Below are positions 24,945 through 33,350 of a stretch of 64,000 nucleotides of DNA, in pieces. The notes beneath the pieces were generated by a model, which did no database searches, was not told the DNA's origin, and worked only from the letters and a program-made list of their open reading frames with translations. The DNA is from Kribbella jejuensis (GTDB taxonomy: Bacteria; Actinomycetota; Actinomycetes; Propionibacteriales; Kribbellaceae). The position numbers and the translations under genes were made by a program. The DNA lies in NCBI RefSeq assembly GCF_006715085.1, contig NZ_VFMM01000002.1, forward strand, positions 1,054,001 to 1,118,000. Direction: 5' to 3'. Every line of letters begins with the position of its first letter. Within the stretch, counting starts at the first letter, position 1.

Positions 24945-25622
24945 CTAGCCCCCGTCCGGGTCGAGGCGGTAGCCCATGCCTCGGAGGGTCTGGATGGCGT
25001 TGCGTTCGAACGGCGCGTCGAGTTTGAGGCGCAGGTAGCGGATGTAGACCTCGACCACGTTCGGGTCGCCTTCGAAGGCCGGGTCCCACACGCTGTCCAG
25101 GATCTCGGCCTTGCTGACGGTCTCTCCGCGGTGCCGCATCAGGAACTCGAGCAGGCCGTACTCGCGGCGGGTCAGCACGATCTCCTGGCCGGCCCGTTCG
25201 ACCCGGCGCCGGACCGGGTCCAGGTGCAGGTCGCCCGCCGTCATCACCACCGGGCGTTCGGGCGCGCCGCGGCGGATCAGCGCGCGCAGCCGGGCGACCA
25301 GGACGATGAAGCTGAACGGCTTGGTCAGGTAGTCGTCGGCACCGAGGTCGAACGCGTCGGTCTGGTCGTAGTCGCCGTCCTTCGCGGTCAGCATCAGCAC
25401 CGGCGCCCAGACGCCGCGTTCGCGGATCTGCTCGAGCACCTTGTACCCGTTCAGCTTCGGCAACATGATGTCGAGCACGATCACGTCGTACGGGTTCTCG
25501 GTGGCGGCCCAGACGGCGTCCTCGCCGTTGTGCACCACCTCGACCACGAACCCGTCCTCGGTCAGCCCGTGCCGAACCGTCTCGGCCAGAGGGACCTCGT
25601 CCTCGACTATCAGCACCCGCAT
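24945..25622 (-). CDS. OmpR/PhoB family response regulator
   Basis: DNA-binding response regulator of 225 residues from ATG 25622 (MRVLIVEDE). The receiver domain spans about 1-115 with acidic pocket Glu7/Asp8, phosphoacceptor Asp51 (VIVLDIMLP) and Lys101-region KPF. A winged-helix domain follows (about 125-222; LTRREYGLLEFLMRHRGETVSKAEIL, then VVEVYIRYLRLKLD). It follows its kinase gene by 39 bp on the same strand, so the pair forms an operon. Targets unknown; direct repeats before the kinase gene suggest autoregulation. Confidence 0.95.
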   Translation of the reverse strand: MRVLIVEDEVPLAETVRHGLTEDGFVVEVVHNGEDAVWAATENPYDVIVLDIMLPKLNGYKVLEQIRERGVWAPVLMLTAKDGDYDQTDAFDLGADDYLTKPFSFIVLVARLRALIRRGAPERPVVMTAGDLHLDPVRRRVERAGQEIVLTRREYGLLEFLMRHRGETVSKAEILDSVWDPAFEGDPNVVEVYIRYLRLKLDAPFERNAIQTLRGMGYRLDPDGG

Positions 25623-25661
25623 GTTCCCAGTGTCGGCCCAATTCGCTGAGAGCAACCTGAG

Positions 25662-27044
25662 TCAATCCGGCGGAAGCGGCAAAGTGACGGTTGCGACTGT
25701 TCCCTGTGAGGCGGCAGGGGTCAATGTGACGGTGCCGTGATGCGCCTTGGCGATCTCTTGGACGATCGACAGGCCGAGGCCGGAGCCGCCGCTGGCGCGG
25801 GTGCGGCTGGTGTCCAGGCGGACGAAGCGCTCGAACACCCGCTGCCGGTCTTCCGCCGGGATCCCGTCCCCGTCGTCCTCGACCGTGAGTACCGCGACGC
25901 CGTCCCGTTCCGCCGTACCGAGCCGGATCGTGGTGTGCGCGGCGGTCGCGGCGTTCTCGACCAGATTGCGGATCAGCTGACTCAGCCGCAGCCGGTCACC
26001 GATCACCCGGACCGGTTGTACGTCGGCCACCACCTTCAGCCGGCCGTCCGCACGCAGCCGGACGATCTCGGTCTCGACCAGGTCGTCGAGGTCGACGTCG
26101 GACCGGTGCATCGGCAGCGCCGCGTCGTCGGCCTTCGCGAGCAGCAGCAGGTTCTCGACCAGCCGCCGCATCCGCTCGGCCTCGCCCGTCATCAGCTGAT
26201 GAAGCCCCTGCCAGGTCTCCCCGCGCGCCGACGGTTCGATGACGTCCAGGCCCGCTGCCACCGTCGCGAGCGGCGACCTGAGCTCGTGGCTGGCGTCAGC
26301 CACGAACCGGCGCTGGTTCGCCTGGCCGGCCTGCAACCGGTCCAGCATCTCGTTCATCGTCGACGCCAGCCGGGCGATCTCGTCGTCGGTCTGCGGTACC
26401 GGTACCCGCTCGGTCAGGTCGCTCGCCTCGATGCCGCGCACCCGGGTCCGGATCCGCTCGACCGGCCGCAGCGCCTGCCCGGTCAGCATCCAGCTCGCCA
26501 GCCCGACCACGATCAGCAGGACCGGGAACCCGAGCATCAGGTACTGCGTGACCGTGGCCACCGTGGCCCGCTGCGTCTCGACGGACGCCGCGACCACCGC
26601 CGTGTACGTGGTACCGCGGTATTCGATGCCTCGCGCAACGATCAGGTAGTCGTGATCGTCGTCCAGCAAGGGCATCTCGCCGACCTCGGCGCGCTGCACC
26701 GCCCCCGGCGCGGGCCGTAACGAGGTCAGCGGACTCGACTCGGCCCGCGACGAGGACGCCGCGACCACCTGACCGGTGTCGTCCAGTACCTGCACGATCT
26801 GGCTCGAGCGGGTCGTCTTCGACAGGTAACCGCTGAGGTTCACGACGCCTTCCGCCCCGACCTGGGCGGCGACGTCCGCCACCCGTCCGTCGGCGGCGTC
26901 GGAGGCCGCGCTGATCAGGGCGCGTTGCAGGAGCAGCAGGAGGACCGCGGCTCCGAGCGCCATCGCGGCAGCGACGACCACCACCGCGGCCGCGGTCGAT
27001 CGGCTGCGGACACTGGCGCGGCGGAACCGCGAGATCACCGACAA
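25662..27044 (-). CDS. Sensor histidine kinase (HAMP-HisKA-HATPase)
   Basis: Membrane kinase of about 460 residues. TTG 27044 is preferred because GAGGGAG lies 8 nt upstream; GTG 27038 or GTG 27095 are alternatives. Two transmembrane helices (about 17-39 and 165-186) flank an extracellular sensor of about 125 residues, then HAMP, a dimerisation helix with phosphorylated His253 (ADASHELRSPL), and an ATPase domain with NLVENA, DDGDGIP and GGSGLGLSIV boxes. Cognate regulator is the downstream gene. The signal sensed is unknown. Confidence 0.93.
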   Translation of the reverse strand: MSVISRFRRASVRSRSTAAAVVVVAAAMALGAAVLLLLLQRALISAASDAADGRVADVAAQVGAEGVVNLSGYLSKTTRSSQIVQVLDDTGQVVAASSSRAESSPLTSLRPAPGAVQRAEVGEMPLLDDDHDYLIVARGIEYRGTTYTAVVAASVETQRATVATVTQYLMLGFPVLLIVVGLASWMLTGQALRPVERIRTRVRGIEASDLTERVPVPQTDDEIARLASTMNEMLDRLQAGQANQRRFVADASHELRSPLATVAAGLDVIEPSARGETWQGLHQLMTGEAERMRRLVENLLLLAKADDAALPMHRSDVDLDDLVETEIVRLRADGRLKVVADVQPVRVIGDRLRLSQLIRNLVENAATAAHTTIRLGTAERDGVAVLTVEDDGDGIPAEDRQRVFERFVRLDTSRTRASGGSGLGLSIVQEIAKAHHGTVTLTPAASQGTVATVTLPLPPD

Positions 27045-27092
27045 GTGGAGCGCTCCCTCTCGGATCGTGATGTCGCCAGTGTTGTGGAAAAA

Positions 27093-27123
27093 CACTGAGC
27101 GGCGCCTGAGTGAGCCGACTCAG
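27093..27123. promoter_or_regulatory. Direct and inverted CTGAG repeats between kinase and DprE1-like genes
   Basis: CTGAG at 27095-27099 and again at 27106-27110 (11-bp period, as OmpR-type regulators prefer), and a perfect inverted repeat CTGAGT / ACTCAG at 27106-27111 and 27118-27123. The site lies between divergent genes and could autoregulate the two-component system and touch the DprE1-like operon. Inferred only. Confidence 0.35.
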
Positions 27124-27140
27124 CACGCTCTAAGGGCACC

Positions 27141-28517
27141 GTGCCTAGCGTCGAAAAGGTGACACACGAGGAGCCCGGCCGGCAGTCGTTGTCCGGCTGG
27201 GGCCGGACGATCCGCCGTAACTGTGAGGTACGGCGGCCGGCCTTCGAGCACGGGCTGGTGGAGCTGGTACGGGCCGAGCCGCGGCTGACGGTGCGCGGGG
27301 CCGGCAGAAGCTACGGCGACGCTGCGCTCCCAGGCGACGGCGTCGTACTGGATCTGACGGCGTTCGACAGGATCGTCTCGTTCGACGAGGGCAACGGGGT
27401 CGTTGTCGCCGAAGCCGGAGTACTGCTCAAGGACCTGATCGACCAGACGCTGCCGATGGGCTGGAAACTCCCGGTGGTACCGGGAACCGAGCGGATCACG
27501 GTCGGCGGTGCGATCGCTTCCGACGTGCACGGGAAGAACCATCCGGGCGCGGGATCGTTCGGCCAGCACGTGCTGTGGATCGCCTTGCTGCGTTCCGACG
27601 GTGCGATCGTCCAGCTGTCCGCGGGCCAGGACCCGGACGGGTTCCGGGCCACGATCGGCGGGATGGGACTGACCGGCGTGATCGTGCGCGCGGCGATCCA
27701 GCTGCAGCGGGTCGACACCGGCTGGCTGATCCGGAACCGGCGCCGGACGCGGTCGTTCGACGAGACCGTCGACGCGATGCGGACCGCCACGCGCCGGCAG
27801 GAGCTGGATCCGCACCGGCACGCGATCGCCTGGCTGGACGCACGCGGGTCGGTGCTCGGGCGTGGCATCGTCGACGAGTACTACGGCGCGTCGACGCTGG
27901 ATCTTCCGGGCTCGGTCGCGCCGTTCCCGGAGGCCCGTCCGCCGAGCACGCGACATCGCCGATCACTGCCGGGGCGAGGAGTGGTGACCAATTCGACGAT
28001 CGCGGCCGCGTCGGCGGCGCGCTGGTATCTGAGCAGGTCGTCCAACTCGCAGCTCGTGGCTATGCGGCATGCGCTGTGCCCGCTCGACCGCGCGGATGCG
28101 TGGCCGGCCGCGTTCGGGCGTGGCGGCCTCGTGCAGTACCAGTTCGCCGTACCGCCGGACGGCGTCGGGGTGATCCACGAGGTGCTGTCGTACCTGTCGA
28201 CCCACGGTCCGACGCCTGCCCTGGCGACGTTGAAGAACCTCGGCTCCGGTACCGCGGGCGGGCTGTCCTTCCCGATCCCGGGCTGGACGCTGGCGGTCGA
28301 TCTCCCGGCACGTCGGCTGGGCACGCTGCGGCCGCTCGACAAGCTGGTCGCAGGCGCCGGCGGCCGGGTCTACCTCGCGAAGGACGCCGTCACGGATCCC
28401 GAGTTGATCCCGCTCATGTATCCGCGCCTCCCGACCTGGCGACGCACCCAGCGACGCCTGGACCCTGCCGGGCGCTGGACGTCCGGCCTGGCCGAACGCC
28501 TCGGACTGCTTCCATGA
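27141..28517 (+). CDS. dprE1: FAD-linked oxidoreductase, DprE1-like
   Basis: Flavoprotein of 458 residues resembling decaprenylphosphoryl-beta-D-ribose 2-oxidase, the first epimerisation step toward decaprenylphosphoryl arabinose. The FAD-binding half is visible: VRGAGRSYGDAALP (51-64), the substrate/FAD loop GTERITVGGAIASDVHGKNH (about 114-133), and GGMGLTGVIVRA. The C-terminal half has a conserved LAKDAV segment with the Lys expected in the active site. GTG start with AAGGG upstream. Its last bases overlap the DprE2-like gene, as in mycobacteria. In this organism the exact lipid is inferred. Confidence 0.88.
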   Translation: MPSVEKVTHEEPGRQSLSGWGRTIRRNCEVRRPAFEHGLVELVRAEPRLTVRGAGRSYGDAALPGDGVVLDLTAFDRIVSFDEGNGVVVAEAGVLLKDLIDQTLPMGWKLPVVPGTERITVGGAIASDVHGKNHPGAGSFGQHVLWIALLRSDGAIVQLSAGQDPDGFRATIGGMGLTGVIVRAAIQLQRVDTGWLIRNRRRTRSFDETVDAMRTATRRQELDPHRHAIAWLDARGSVLGRGIVDEYYGASTLDLPGSVAPFPEARPPSTRHRRSLPGRGVVTNSTIAAASAARWYLSRSSNSQLVAMRHALCPLDRADAWPAAFGRGGLVQYQFAVPPDGVGVIHEVLSYLSTHGPTPALATLKNLGSGTAGGLSFPIPGWTLAVDLPARRLGTLRPLDKLVAGAGGRVYLAKDAVTDPELIPLMYPRLPTWRRTQRRLDPAGRWTSGLAERLGLLP

Positions 28518-29221
28518 CCGGGTCCGTACTACTTGTCGGCGGTTCCTCCGAGATCGGCATGGCCGTCCTGATGCAGCTCCTCGGTCCCGCGCCGCACCAG
28601 GTGACGCTGGCGGGCCGGTTGAGTGCCGAGCTGTGGCGCAACGCCGAGAAGCTCCGCGATGCGGGCTACCCGGTGTCCACGACGGAGTACGACGCGACGC
28701 TCGACACGGCCCTCGACGCCGGCGCGCTCGACAAGTTGCTCGACGACGCCTGCGCCGACCATCCACTGGAGCTGGCGATCGTCGCGGTCGGGTCGATGTC
28801 GGCCACGTCCTTCGCGGAAGGGCTGACGGTGAACGGTACGGCGGTGGCGTCGCTGCTACACGCGTTGCTACGACGGAAGCCCGCGCAGATCGTGCTGCTG
28901 TCGTCGGCCGCCGCGGTCCGGCCGCGTGCGTCGATCGCGGCGTACTCGCTGGGCAAGCAGCTCGCCGACTCGACCGGACTGTTGCTCGGTCGGCAAACCG
29001 GTGTGCGGGTGCTCGTGGTCCGGCCCGGGTTCGTGACGACCCGGATGACGGCGGGGTTGCCGAAACCGCCGTTGGCGAGCACGCCCGAGCAGGTGGGCCG
29101 GCGGGTGGCGGCGGCCGTCGAGGCGCAGAAGACCGTCGTGTGGGTGCCGGGCGTGATGGGATTCGCCGTCCGCGTCCTCGGTCTGGTGCCGCGCAAACTA
29201 CTTCCGGCGGGATGGCGATGA
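28514..29221 (+). CDS. dprE2: Short-chain dehydrogenase, DprE2-like
   Basis: NAD(P)-dependent reductase of 235 residues, partner of DprE1: it would reduce the 2-keto intermediate to the arabinose form. The nucleotide motif is LLVGGSSEIG (6-15), with the catalytic Ser in LLSSAAAV and Tyr-xxx-Lys in AAYSLGKQ. ATGA overlap with the DprE1-like gene indicates coupling. A C-terminal hydrophobic stretch (VPGVMGFAVRVLGLVP) is typical of membrane-associated DprE2. Function rests on the pairing as much as on the sequence. Confidence 0.87.
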   Translation: MTGSVLLVGGSSEIGMAVLMQLLGPAPHQVTLAGRLSAELWRNAEKLRDAGYPVSTTEYDATLDTALDAGALDKLLDDACADHPLELAIVAVGSMSATSFAEGLTVNGTAVASLLHALLRRKPAQIVLLSSAAAVRPRASIAAYSLGKQLADSTGLLLGRQTGVRVLVVRPGFVTTRMTAGLPKPPLASTPEQVGRRVAAAVEAQKTVVWVPGVMGFAVRVLGLVPRKLLPAGWR

Positions 29222-30441
29222 AACAGGACGCACGCAAACGCAGGCCGCGCCGGATCCGGAAACGCTGGATCGCCTTGGCCCTTTGTCTGTTGATGGTGGT
29301 TCCGGCTGTGTCGTATGTCCGCGCGCTGCTGTATCCAGGCAACGCGAGCTTCTCCGTCCGGACAGTGGAGTGGTTCCGCGATCACGGCGGCGGCGTGATC
29401 ATCGACACGATCGAGACCTGGAAGTACTCCCACCAACAACCCCCGGCCACCGGCACCCCACCTGACACCACCACCTCGGACGCCGCCGGCAGCGCCGCCG
29501 CCGGCCGCGATGGGGCGGGGAGCGGGCGGGCGGGCAACGGTGCGTCGCAGCGCGGGACGACGCGAAGCGGCACGACGGGGGCCGGTGCGGCCGGCGATCC
29601 GGCCTCGGCCGGGCTGCCGGTGGTGGTGCTGCTGCCGGGCGTCCCGCCGCTGCGCGGCGAAGGGACCTGGGCGGTTGCCCGGCGTTCCGCTGCCGGTGTT
29701 CCGTTGATCTGGACGACCTGGTTGCGCGCCGACCCCGCGCACCTGCCGGTCTCAGCCGCCGCAGCGCTCCTGCCGCGCGGCACCTACCACCTCCACCTGA
29801 TGCCCGGCACCCGCGAGCCGATCGTCGGCATGAAGTCCAAGAACGGGTACTCCGTCCCGCAAGCCGACCGCCCCGACCTGGTTGCTACCTTCAACGCCGG
29901 CTTCAAGATGAAGGACTCGCACGGCGGCTGGTGGACGCCCGAGTCCGCGGCCGTACCGCTCGTCGACGGCCGCGCCTCCGTCGTGATCCTCCGCGACGGC
30001 TCCGCCCGGGTCGGCACCTGGAACCGGACTCTCCGGATGACCAACGACGTGGTCGCGGTCCGGCAGAACCTGGACCCGCTGATCGTCGACGGCCGGATCG
30101 CGGACAACCTGACGACCAACGCCAACGGCCGCTGGGGTACGGTCCGCAGCCAGTTCCAGTACACCTGGCGCTCCGGCCTCGGAACCGATGCCCACGGCAA
30201 CTTGATCTATGTCGCCGGCAACAAACTGACCCTCGCCACTCTGGCCGCGGCCATGCACCAGGCCGGCATCGTCCAGGGGATGGAGCTCGACATCCACGCG
30301 GCGATGACCTGCTTCGAGATCGAGAAGCCCGGACCGAACGGCGCGGTCACCGGCAAGCGGCTGCTGAACTCGATGGACTCACCCACCAATCGGTACCTGA
30401 TCGACGACCAGCGCGACTTCTTCTACGTGACGACAAAATGA
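29218..30441 (+). CDS. Membrane-anchored phosphodiester glycosidase-like protein (NAGPA/DUF2233 domain)
   Basis: Protein of 407 residues with a basic N-terminus, one transmembrane helix (about 17-35), a low-complexity Gly/Ala/Ser/Thr linker (about 75-130) and an extracellular domain (about 135-407) of the NAGPA type. Diagnostic pieces are ATFNAGFKM, GWWTPESAAVPLVDGRASVVILRDGSARVG, QNLDPLIVDG and AGIVQGMELDIHAAM. Such domains cleave sugar-phosphodiester bonds. It sits by ATGA overlaps between the DprE2-like and UbiA-like genes, so its substrate may be a lipid-phosphate sugar or a phosphodiester in the envelope; that is inference. An ATG two codons earlier (29212) is an alternative start. Confidence 0.85.
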   Translation: MKQDARKRRPRRIRKRWIALALCLLMVVPAVSYVRALLYPGNASFSVRTVEWFRDHGGGVIIDTIETWKYSHQQPPATGTPPDTTTSDAAGSAAAGRDGAGSGRAGNGASQRGTTRSGTTGAGAAGDPASAGLPVVVLLPGVPPLRGEGTWAVARRSAAGVPLIWTTWLRADPAHLPVSAAAALLPRGTYHLHLMPGTREPIVGMKSKNGYSVPQADRPDLVATFNAGFKMKDSHGGWWTPESAAVPLVDGRASVVILRDGSARVGTWNRTLRMTNDVVAVRQNLDPLIVDGRIADNLTTNANGRWGTVRSQFQYTWRSGLGTDAHGNLIYVAGNKLTLATLAAAMHQAGIVQGMELDIHAAMTCFEIEKPGPNGAVTGKRLLNSMDSPTNRYLIDDQRDFFYVTTK

Positions 30442-31337
30442 CCGGCGTCCACGTACCCGTGCAGCAGCGAGAGTCCACCGCACACGCGGTGCTCAGGCTG
30501 AGCCGCCCACAACAGTGGCACAAGGCGGTCATGCTGTTCGCGGCACCAGCTGCGGCCGGTGCGCTCAAGTCGCCGATCGTCGTACTGGAGGCCGCGATCG
30601 CCGCGGTCGGCTTCATCCTGCTCGCGGTCGCGATCTACGCGTTCAACGACATCCGCGACGCACCCGACGATCGGCGGCATCCACGCAAGCAACTGCGCCC
30701 GGTCGCGTCCGGCGCACTCGGTCCGCTGACCGCGGGGGCCTTCGGCGTGACGTCCGGGCTGCTGGGCCTCGCGATCATGAGCAGCCTCGGCTGGCAGACG
30801 TTCGCGCTTGCCGCGGCGTACCTGATCGCCCAGGTCCTGTACGTCACCGGTCTCAAGCACATCGCGGTCGTCGACCTGATCGTGGTCGCGCTCGGGTTCG
30901 TCCTCCGCGCAGCAGCCGGCGGCACCGCAACCGGTCTGCCCGTGTCCCACTGGTTCCTGCTCGTGTCGTTGTTCGGCGCGATGTTCCTCGTCACCGGCAA
31001 ACGCAAGGCAGAACACGTCGCGGCCGGCAACGCGGTCAGTCGCCCGGTACTCGCGGCGTACCCGAGCTCCTGGCTGGACCAGGTGATGACGGTATCGCTG
31101 CTCGGCACGGCGATGTCGTACGGCATGTGGGCGTTCCAGTACCTCGGCCACGACGTCTACCGCGAGCTGCTCGCGGTCTCGTTCCTCCCGTTCTTCACCG
31201 GCCTCCTCCGCTACGCCCTACTCGTGTCCACCGGCCGCGGCGAAGAACCCGAACACGAGCTCTTCCGCGACCGCGTCCTGCTCGTCGCCGGCCTCACCTG
31301 GGCCGGCCTGCTCACCATCGGCCTCTACTGCGCCTAG
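30438..31337 (+). CDS. UbiA-family prenyltransferase, decaprenyl-phosphate phosphoribosyltransferase-like
   Basis: Multi-spanning membrane enzyme of 299 residues. The first aspartate-rich motif is NDIRDAPDDRRHPRK (about 72-86), which in this branch binds the sugar pyrophosphate, and the second region is TGKRKAEH with nearby Arg. About eight hydrophobic helices are seen. With DprE1/DprE2-like genes in the same operon the best call is transfer of 5-phosphoribosyl pyrophosphate to polyprenyl phosphate. The stop TAG overlaps the stop of the converging regulator gene in the sequence CTAG. Confidence 0.88.
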   Translation: MTGVHVPVQQRESTAHAVLRLSRPQQWHKAVMLFAAPAAAGALKSPIVVLEAAIAAVGFILLAVAIYAFNDIRDAPDDRRHPRKQLRPVASGALGPLTAGAFGVTSGLLGLAIMSSLGWQTFALAAAYLIAQVLYVTGLKHIAVVDLIVVALGFVLRAAAGGTATGLPVSHWFLLVSLFGAMFLVTGKRKAEHVAAGNAVSRPVLAAYPSSWLDQVMTVSLLGTAMSYGMWAFQYLGHDVYRELLAVSFLPFFTGLLRYALLVSTGRGEEPEHELFRDRVLLVAGLTWAGLLTIGLYCA

Positions 31338-31999
31338 GCCGGGTTCGGGGAGGCGAGGCCGATGTCGTAGGCGAAGATGACCGCCTGGACGCGGTCGCGG
31401 GCGCCGATCTTGGCGAGGACGCGGCCGACGTGGGTCTTCACCGTCGACTCGGACAGGTGCAGGCGGGCGGCGATCTCAGGGTTGGTCCAGCCGTGGGCGA
31501 TCGCGATCAGGATCTCGCGTTCGCGTTCGGTCAGCCCGCGGAGCTTCTCGTCGTCCACCGCGCGGGTCCCGCGCGGAACCTGGAGCGCATAGGTGTCGAG
31601 CAGCCGCCGGGTCAGCGTCGGCGCGATGATCGCGTCCCCGGCCGCGACCGCGCGGATGCCGCCGAGCAGCTCCTCGGGCCGCGCGTCCTTCAGCAGGAAC
31701 CCGCTCGCCCCGGCCCGCAGCGCGGCGTGCGCGTACTCGTCGAGATCGAACGTGGTCAGCACCAGGATCCGCGAGCGATTGCCGCTGGCAACGATCTGCC
31801 GGGTGGCCTCGATCCCGTCCATGCCGGGCATCCGGATGTCCATCAGCACCACGTCCGGGTGCAGCTCGGCGGTCCGCCGTACCGCTTCCGAACCGCTGCC
31901 CGCCTCACCCGCGACCTGGGTCTCCGGCACCGACTCGAGCAGGATCCGCAGGCCGAGCCGCTGCAGCGGCTGGTCGTCCACGATCAGCACTGTCGTCAT
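31334..31999 (-). CDS. NarL/LuxR-type response regulator
   Basis: Response regulator of 221 residues, ATG 31999 overlapping the kinase stop (ATGA). Receiver domain about 1-120 with Asp8/Asp9 and phosphoacceptor Asp54 (VVLMDIRMPGMDG). The LuxR-type helix-turn-helix is at about 155-215 (GLTEREREILIAIAHGWTNPEIAARLHLSES then TVKTHVGRVL). It is the last gene of a unit whose first two genes encode an ABC exporter, which is the probable target. Confidence 0.95.
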   Translation of the reverse strand: MTTVLIVDDQPLQRLGLRILLESVPETQVAGEAGSGSEAVRRTAELHPDVVLMDIRMPGMDGIEATRQIVASGNRSRILVLTTFDLDEYAHAALRAGASGFLLKDARPEELLGGIRAVAAGDAIIAPTLTRRLLDTYALQVPRGTRAVDDEKLRGLTEREREILIAIAHGWTNPEIAARLHLSESTVKTHVGRVLAKIGARDRVQAVIFAYDIGLASPNPA

Positions 32000-33324
32000 G
32001 AGGTCCTCTGCGAGATCGGTGTGAGATCGAGTTCGGTCTGTACCCGCCAACCGCCGGTCCGGGCCGGGCCGGCCAGGACGACACCGCCGTACAGCGCGGC
32101 CCGTTCGCGCATCCCGATCAGACCCTGCCCGGCCTCGGCGTCGGTGACGGGCGGTACGCCGAGCGGCCCGCTGTCCTCGACCTGGATCCGGAGCTGCTCG
32201 TGTACGACCTCGAGCGACACCTGCACGTCGGTCTCCGGACCGGCATGTTTCAACGCGTTCGTGAGCGCCTCCTGCACGATCCGGTACACGGCCAGCTGAA
32301 GACCGCGATCGGCCGGGAACTCGCCCGCCGTCCGGTAGCTGACCCGCGGACCGGCGGTCCGGATCCGCGCGCACAACGCGTCGAGGTCCGCGATCCCGGG
32401 CTGTGGGCTGAGCTCCGGTACGGCGGGTTCGTCGCGCAGCGCTCCGAGCGTACGGCGGAGGTCGTTGAGCGCGTCCCGCCCGGTCTCGCCGATCAGCTCG
32501 AGTGCTTGGACGGTCCGCTCCGGGTTCACCCGGGCCGCGTACGCGCCGCCGTCGGCGAGCCGGATGATCACCGACAGGTTGTGCCCGAGGATGTCGTGCA
32601 TCTCGCGGGCCACCCGCGCGCGTTCGCCCGCGACCGCCAGCAGCGCGCGCTGATCACGCTCGATCTCCAGCCGGGCGGCGCGATCCCGCAACCCGGCGAG
32701 CTGCGAGCGCCGGATGCGGACCACCAGACCGAGCGCGATCGCGGCCGTCATCGCACTGATCAGGAAGAACGCGATCTCGGCCACGGCCGCGACGGCCGAG
32801 ACCCGCACGACGGCGAGCGTGAAGACAGCGAGCGTGATCGCGCACGCCCACAGCAACCGGCGCAAGGAGCTGTGCAGGGTCAGGCTGTAGAGCGCGATCA
32901 GCAGCGCGACGTCCGCGCGGAGGAACACCAGCAACGACCATTGGACGGTGAAGGCCGCCGCGGTCAGCACGAAGGCGGTCATCGGTGCCCGCCGTCTGAC
33001 GAAGAGCGGGAGCACGAGGCCCGCCTGCAGCGCGATCAGGCCCCACATCGGCAGGCGCGTGAACACGCCGGCCAGCTCACGTGGGTCGGTGCCGCGGAGC
33101 AGATCGGGTACGCAGAACAACGCGATCGCGCCGAGCACCACCAGCGTGTCGAGGACCCACGGGCGGGCGCGGTCCGCGCGACGCAGCCGCCGGACGACCT
33201 GGCTGAGGCGGACCACCCACGGGTGCCGCCACAGCGGGTCAGGCTCGGCCGGCGGTACGGGCCCGCCCGTCGCCGTCGTCACCACTCCATTGTGACCGTC
33301 GGCCGGGGGAGCGTCGATCTCCAT
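31996..33324 (-). CDS. Sensor histidine kinase, NarX-like (HisKA_3)
   Basis: Membrane kinase of 442 residues. Five or six hydrophobic helices (about 58-75, 93-110, 117-135, 137-152, 156-175, 180-202) form an intramembrane-sensing type N-terminus with almost no extracellular loop. The phosphorylated His is 243 (AREMHDILGHNLSV), followed by an ATPase domain (IVQEALTNALKHAG, GQGLIGMRERAALYGG). The start is uncertain: ATG 33324 is used, GTG 33282 is possible. Such kinases beside ABC exporters often sense cell-envelope stress or the exported compound, which is inference here. Confidence 0.92.
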   Translation of the reverse strand: MEIDAPPADGHNGVVTTATGGPVPPAEPDPLWRHPWVVRLSQVVRRLRRADRARPWVLDTLVVLGAIALFCVPDLLRGTDPRELAGVFTRLPMWGLIALQAGLVLPLFVRRRAPMTAFVLTAAAFTVQWSLLVFLRADVALLIALYSLTLHSSLRRLLWACAITLAVFTLAVVRVSAVAAVAEIAFFLISAMTAAIALGLVVRIRRSQLAGLRDRAARLEIERDQRALLAVAGERARVAREMHDILGHNLSVIIRLADGGAYAARVNPERTVQALELIGETGRDALNDLRRTLGALRDEPAVPELSPQPGIADLDALCARIRTAGPRVSYRTAGEFPADRGLQLAVYRIVQEALTNALKHAGPETDVQVSLEVVHEQLRIQVEDSGPLGVPPVTDAEAGQGLIGMRERAALYGGVVLAGPARTGGWRVQTELDLTPISQRTS

Positions 33325-33350
33325 CAGGGCGGGCCGTTCTCAGCTCTGCC

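Noticed and set aside
23614..25665. A 683-codon minus-strand frame across the second lyase-like and response-regulator genes
   Set aside because: Shadow frame: low-complexity Arg/Gly/Pro-rich product in place of two well-supported genes.
31334..31337. Interlocked stop codons CTAG of the UbiA-type and NarL-type genes
   Set aside because: Neat but expected by chance in tightly packed convergent genes; similar abutting stops occur at 51562-51567 and near 45220.
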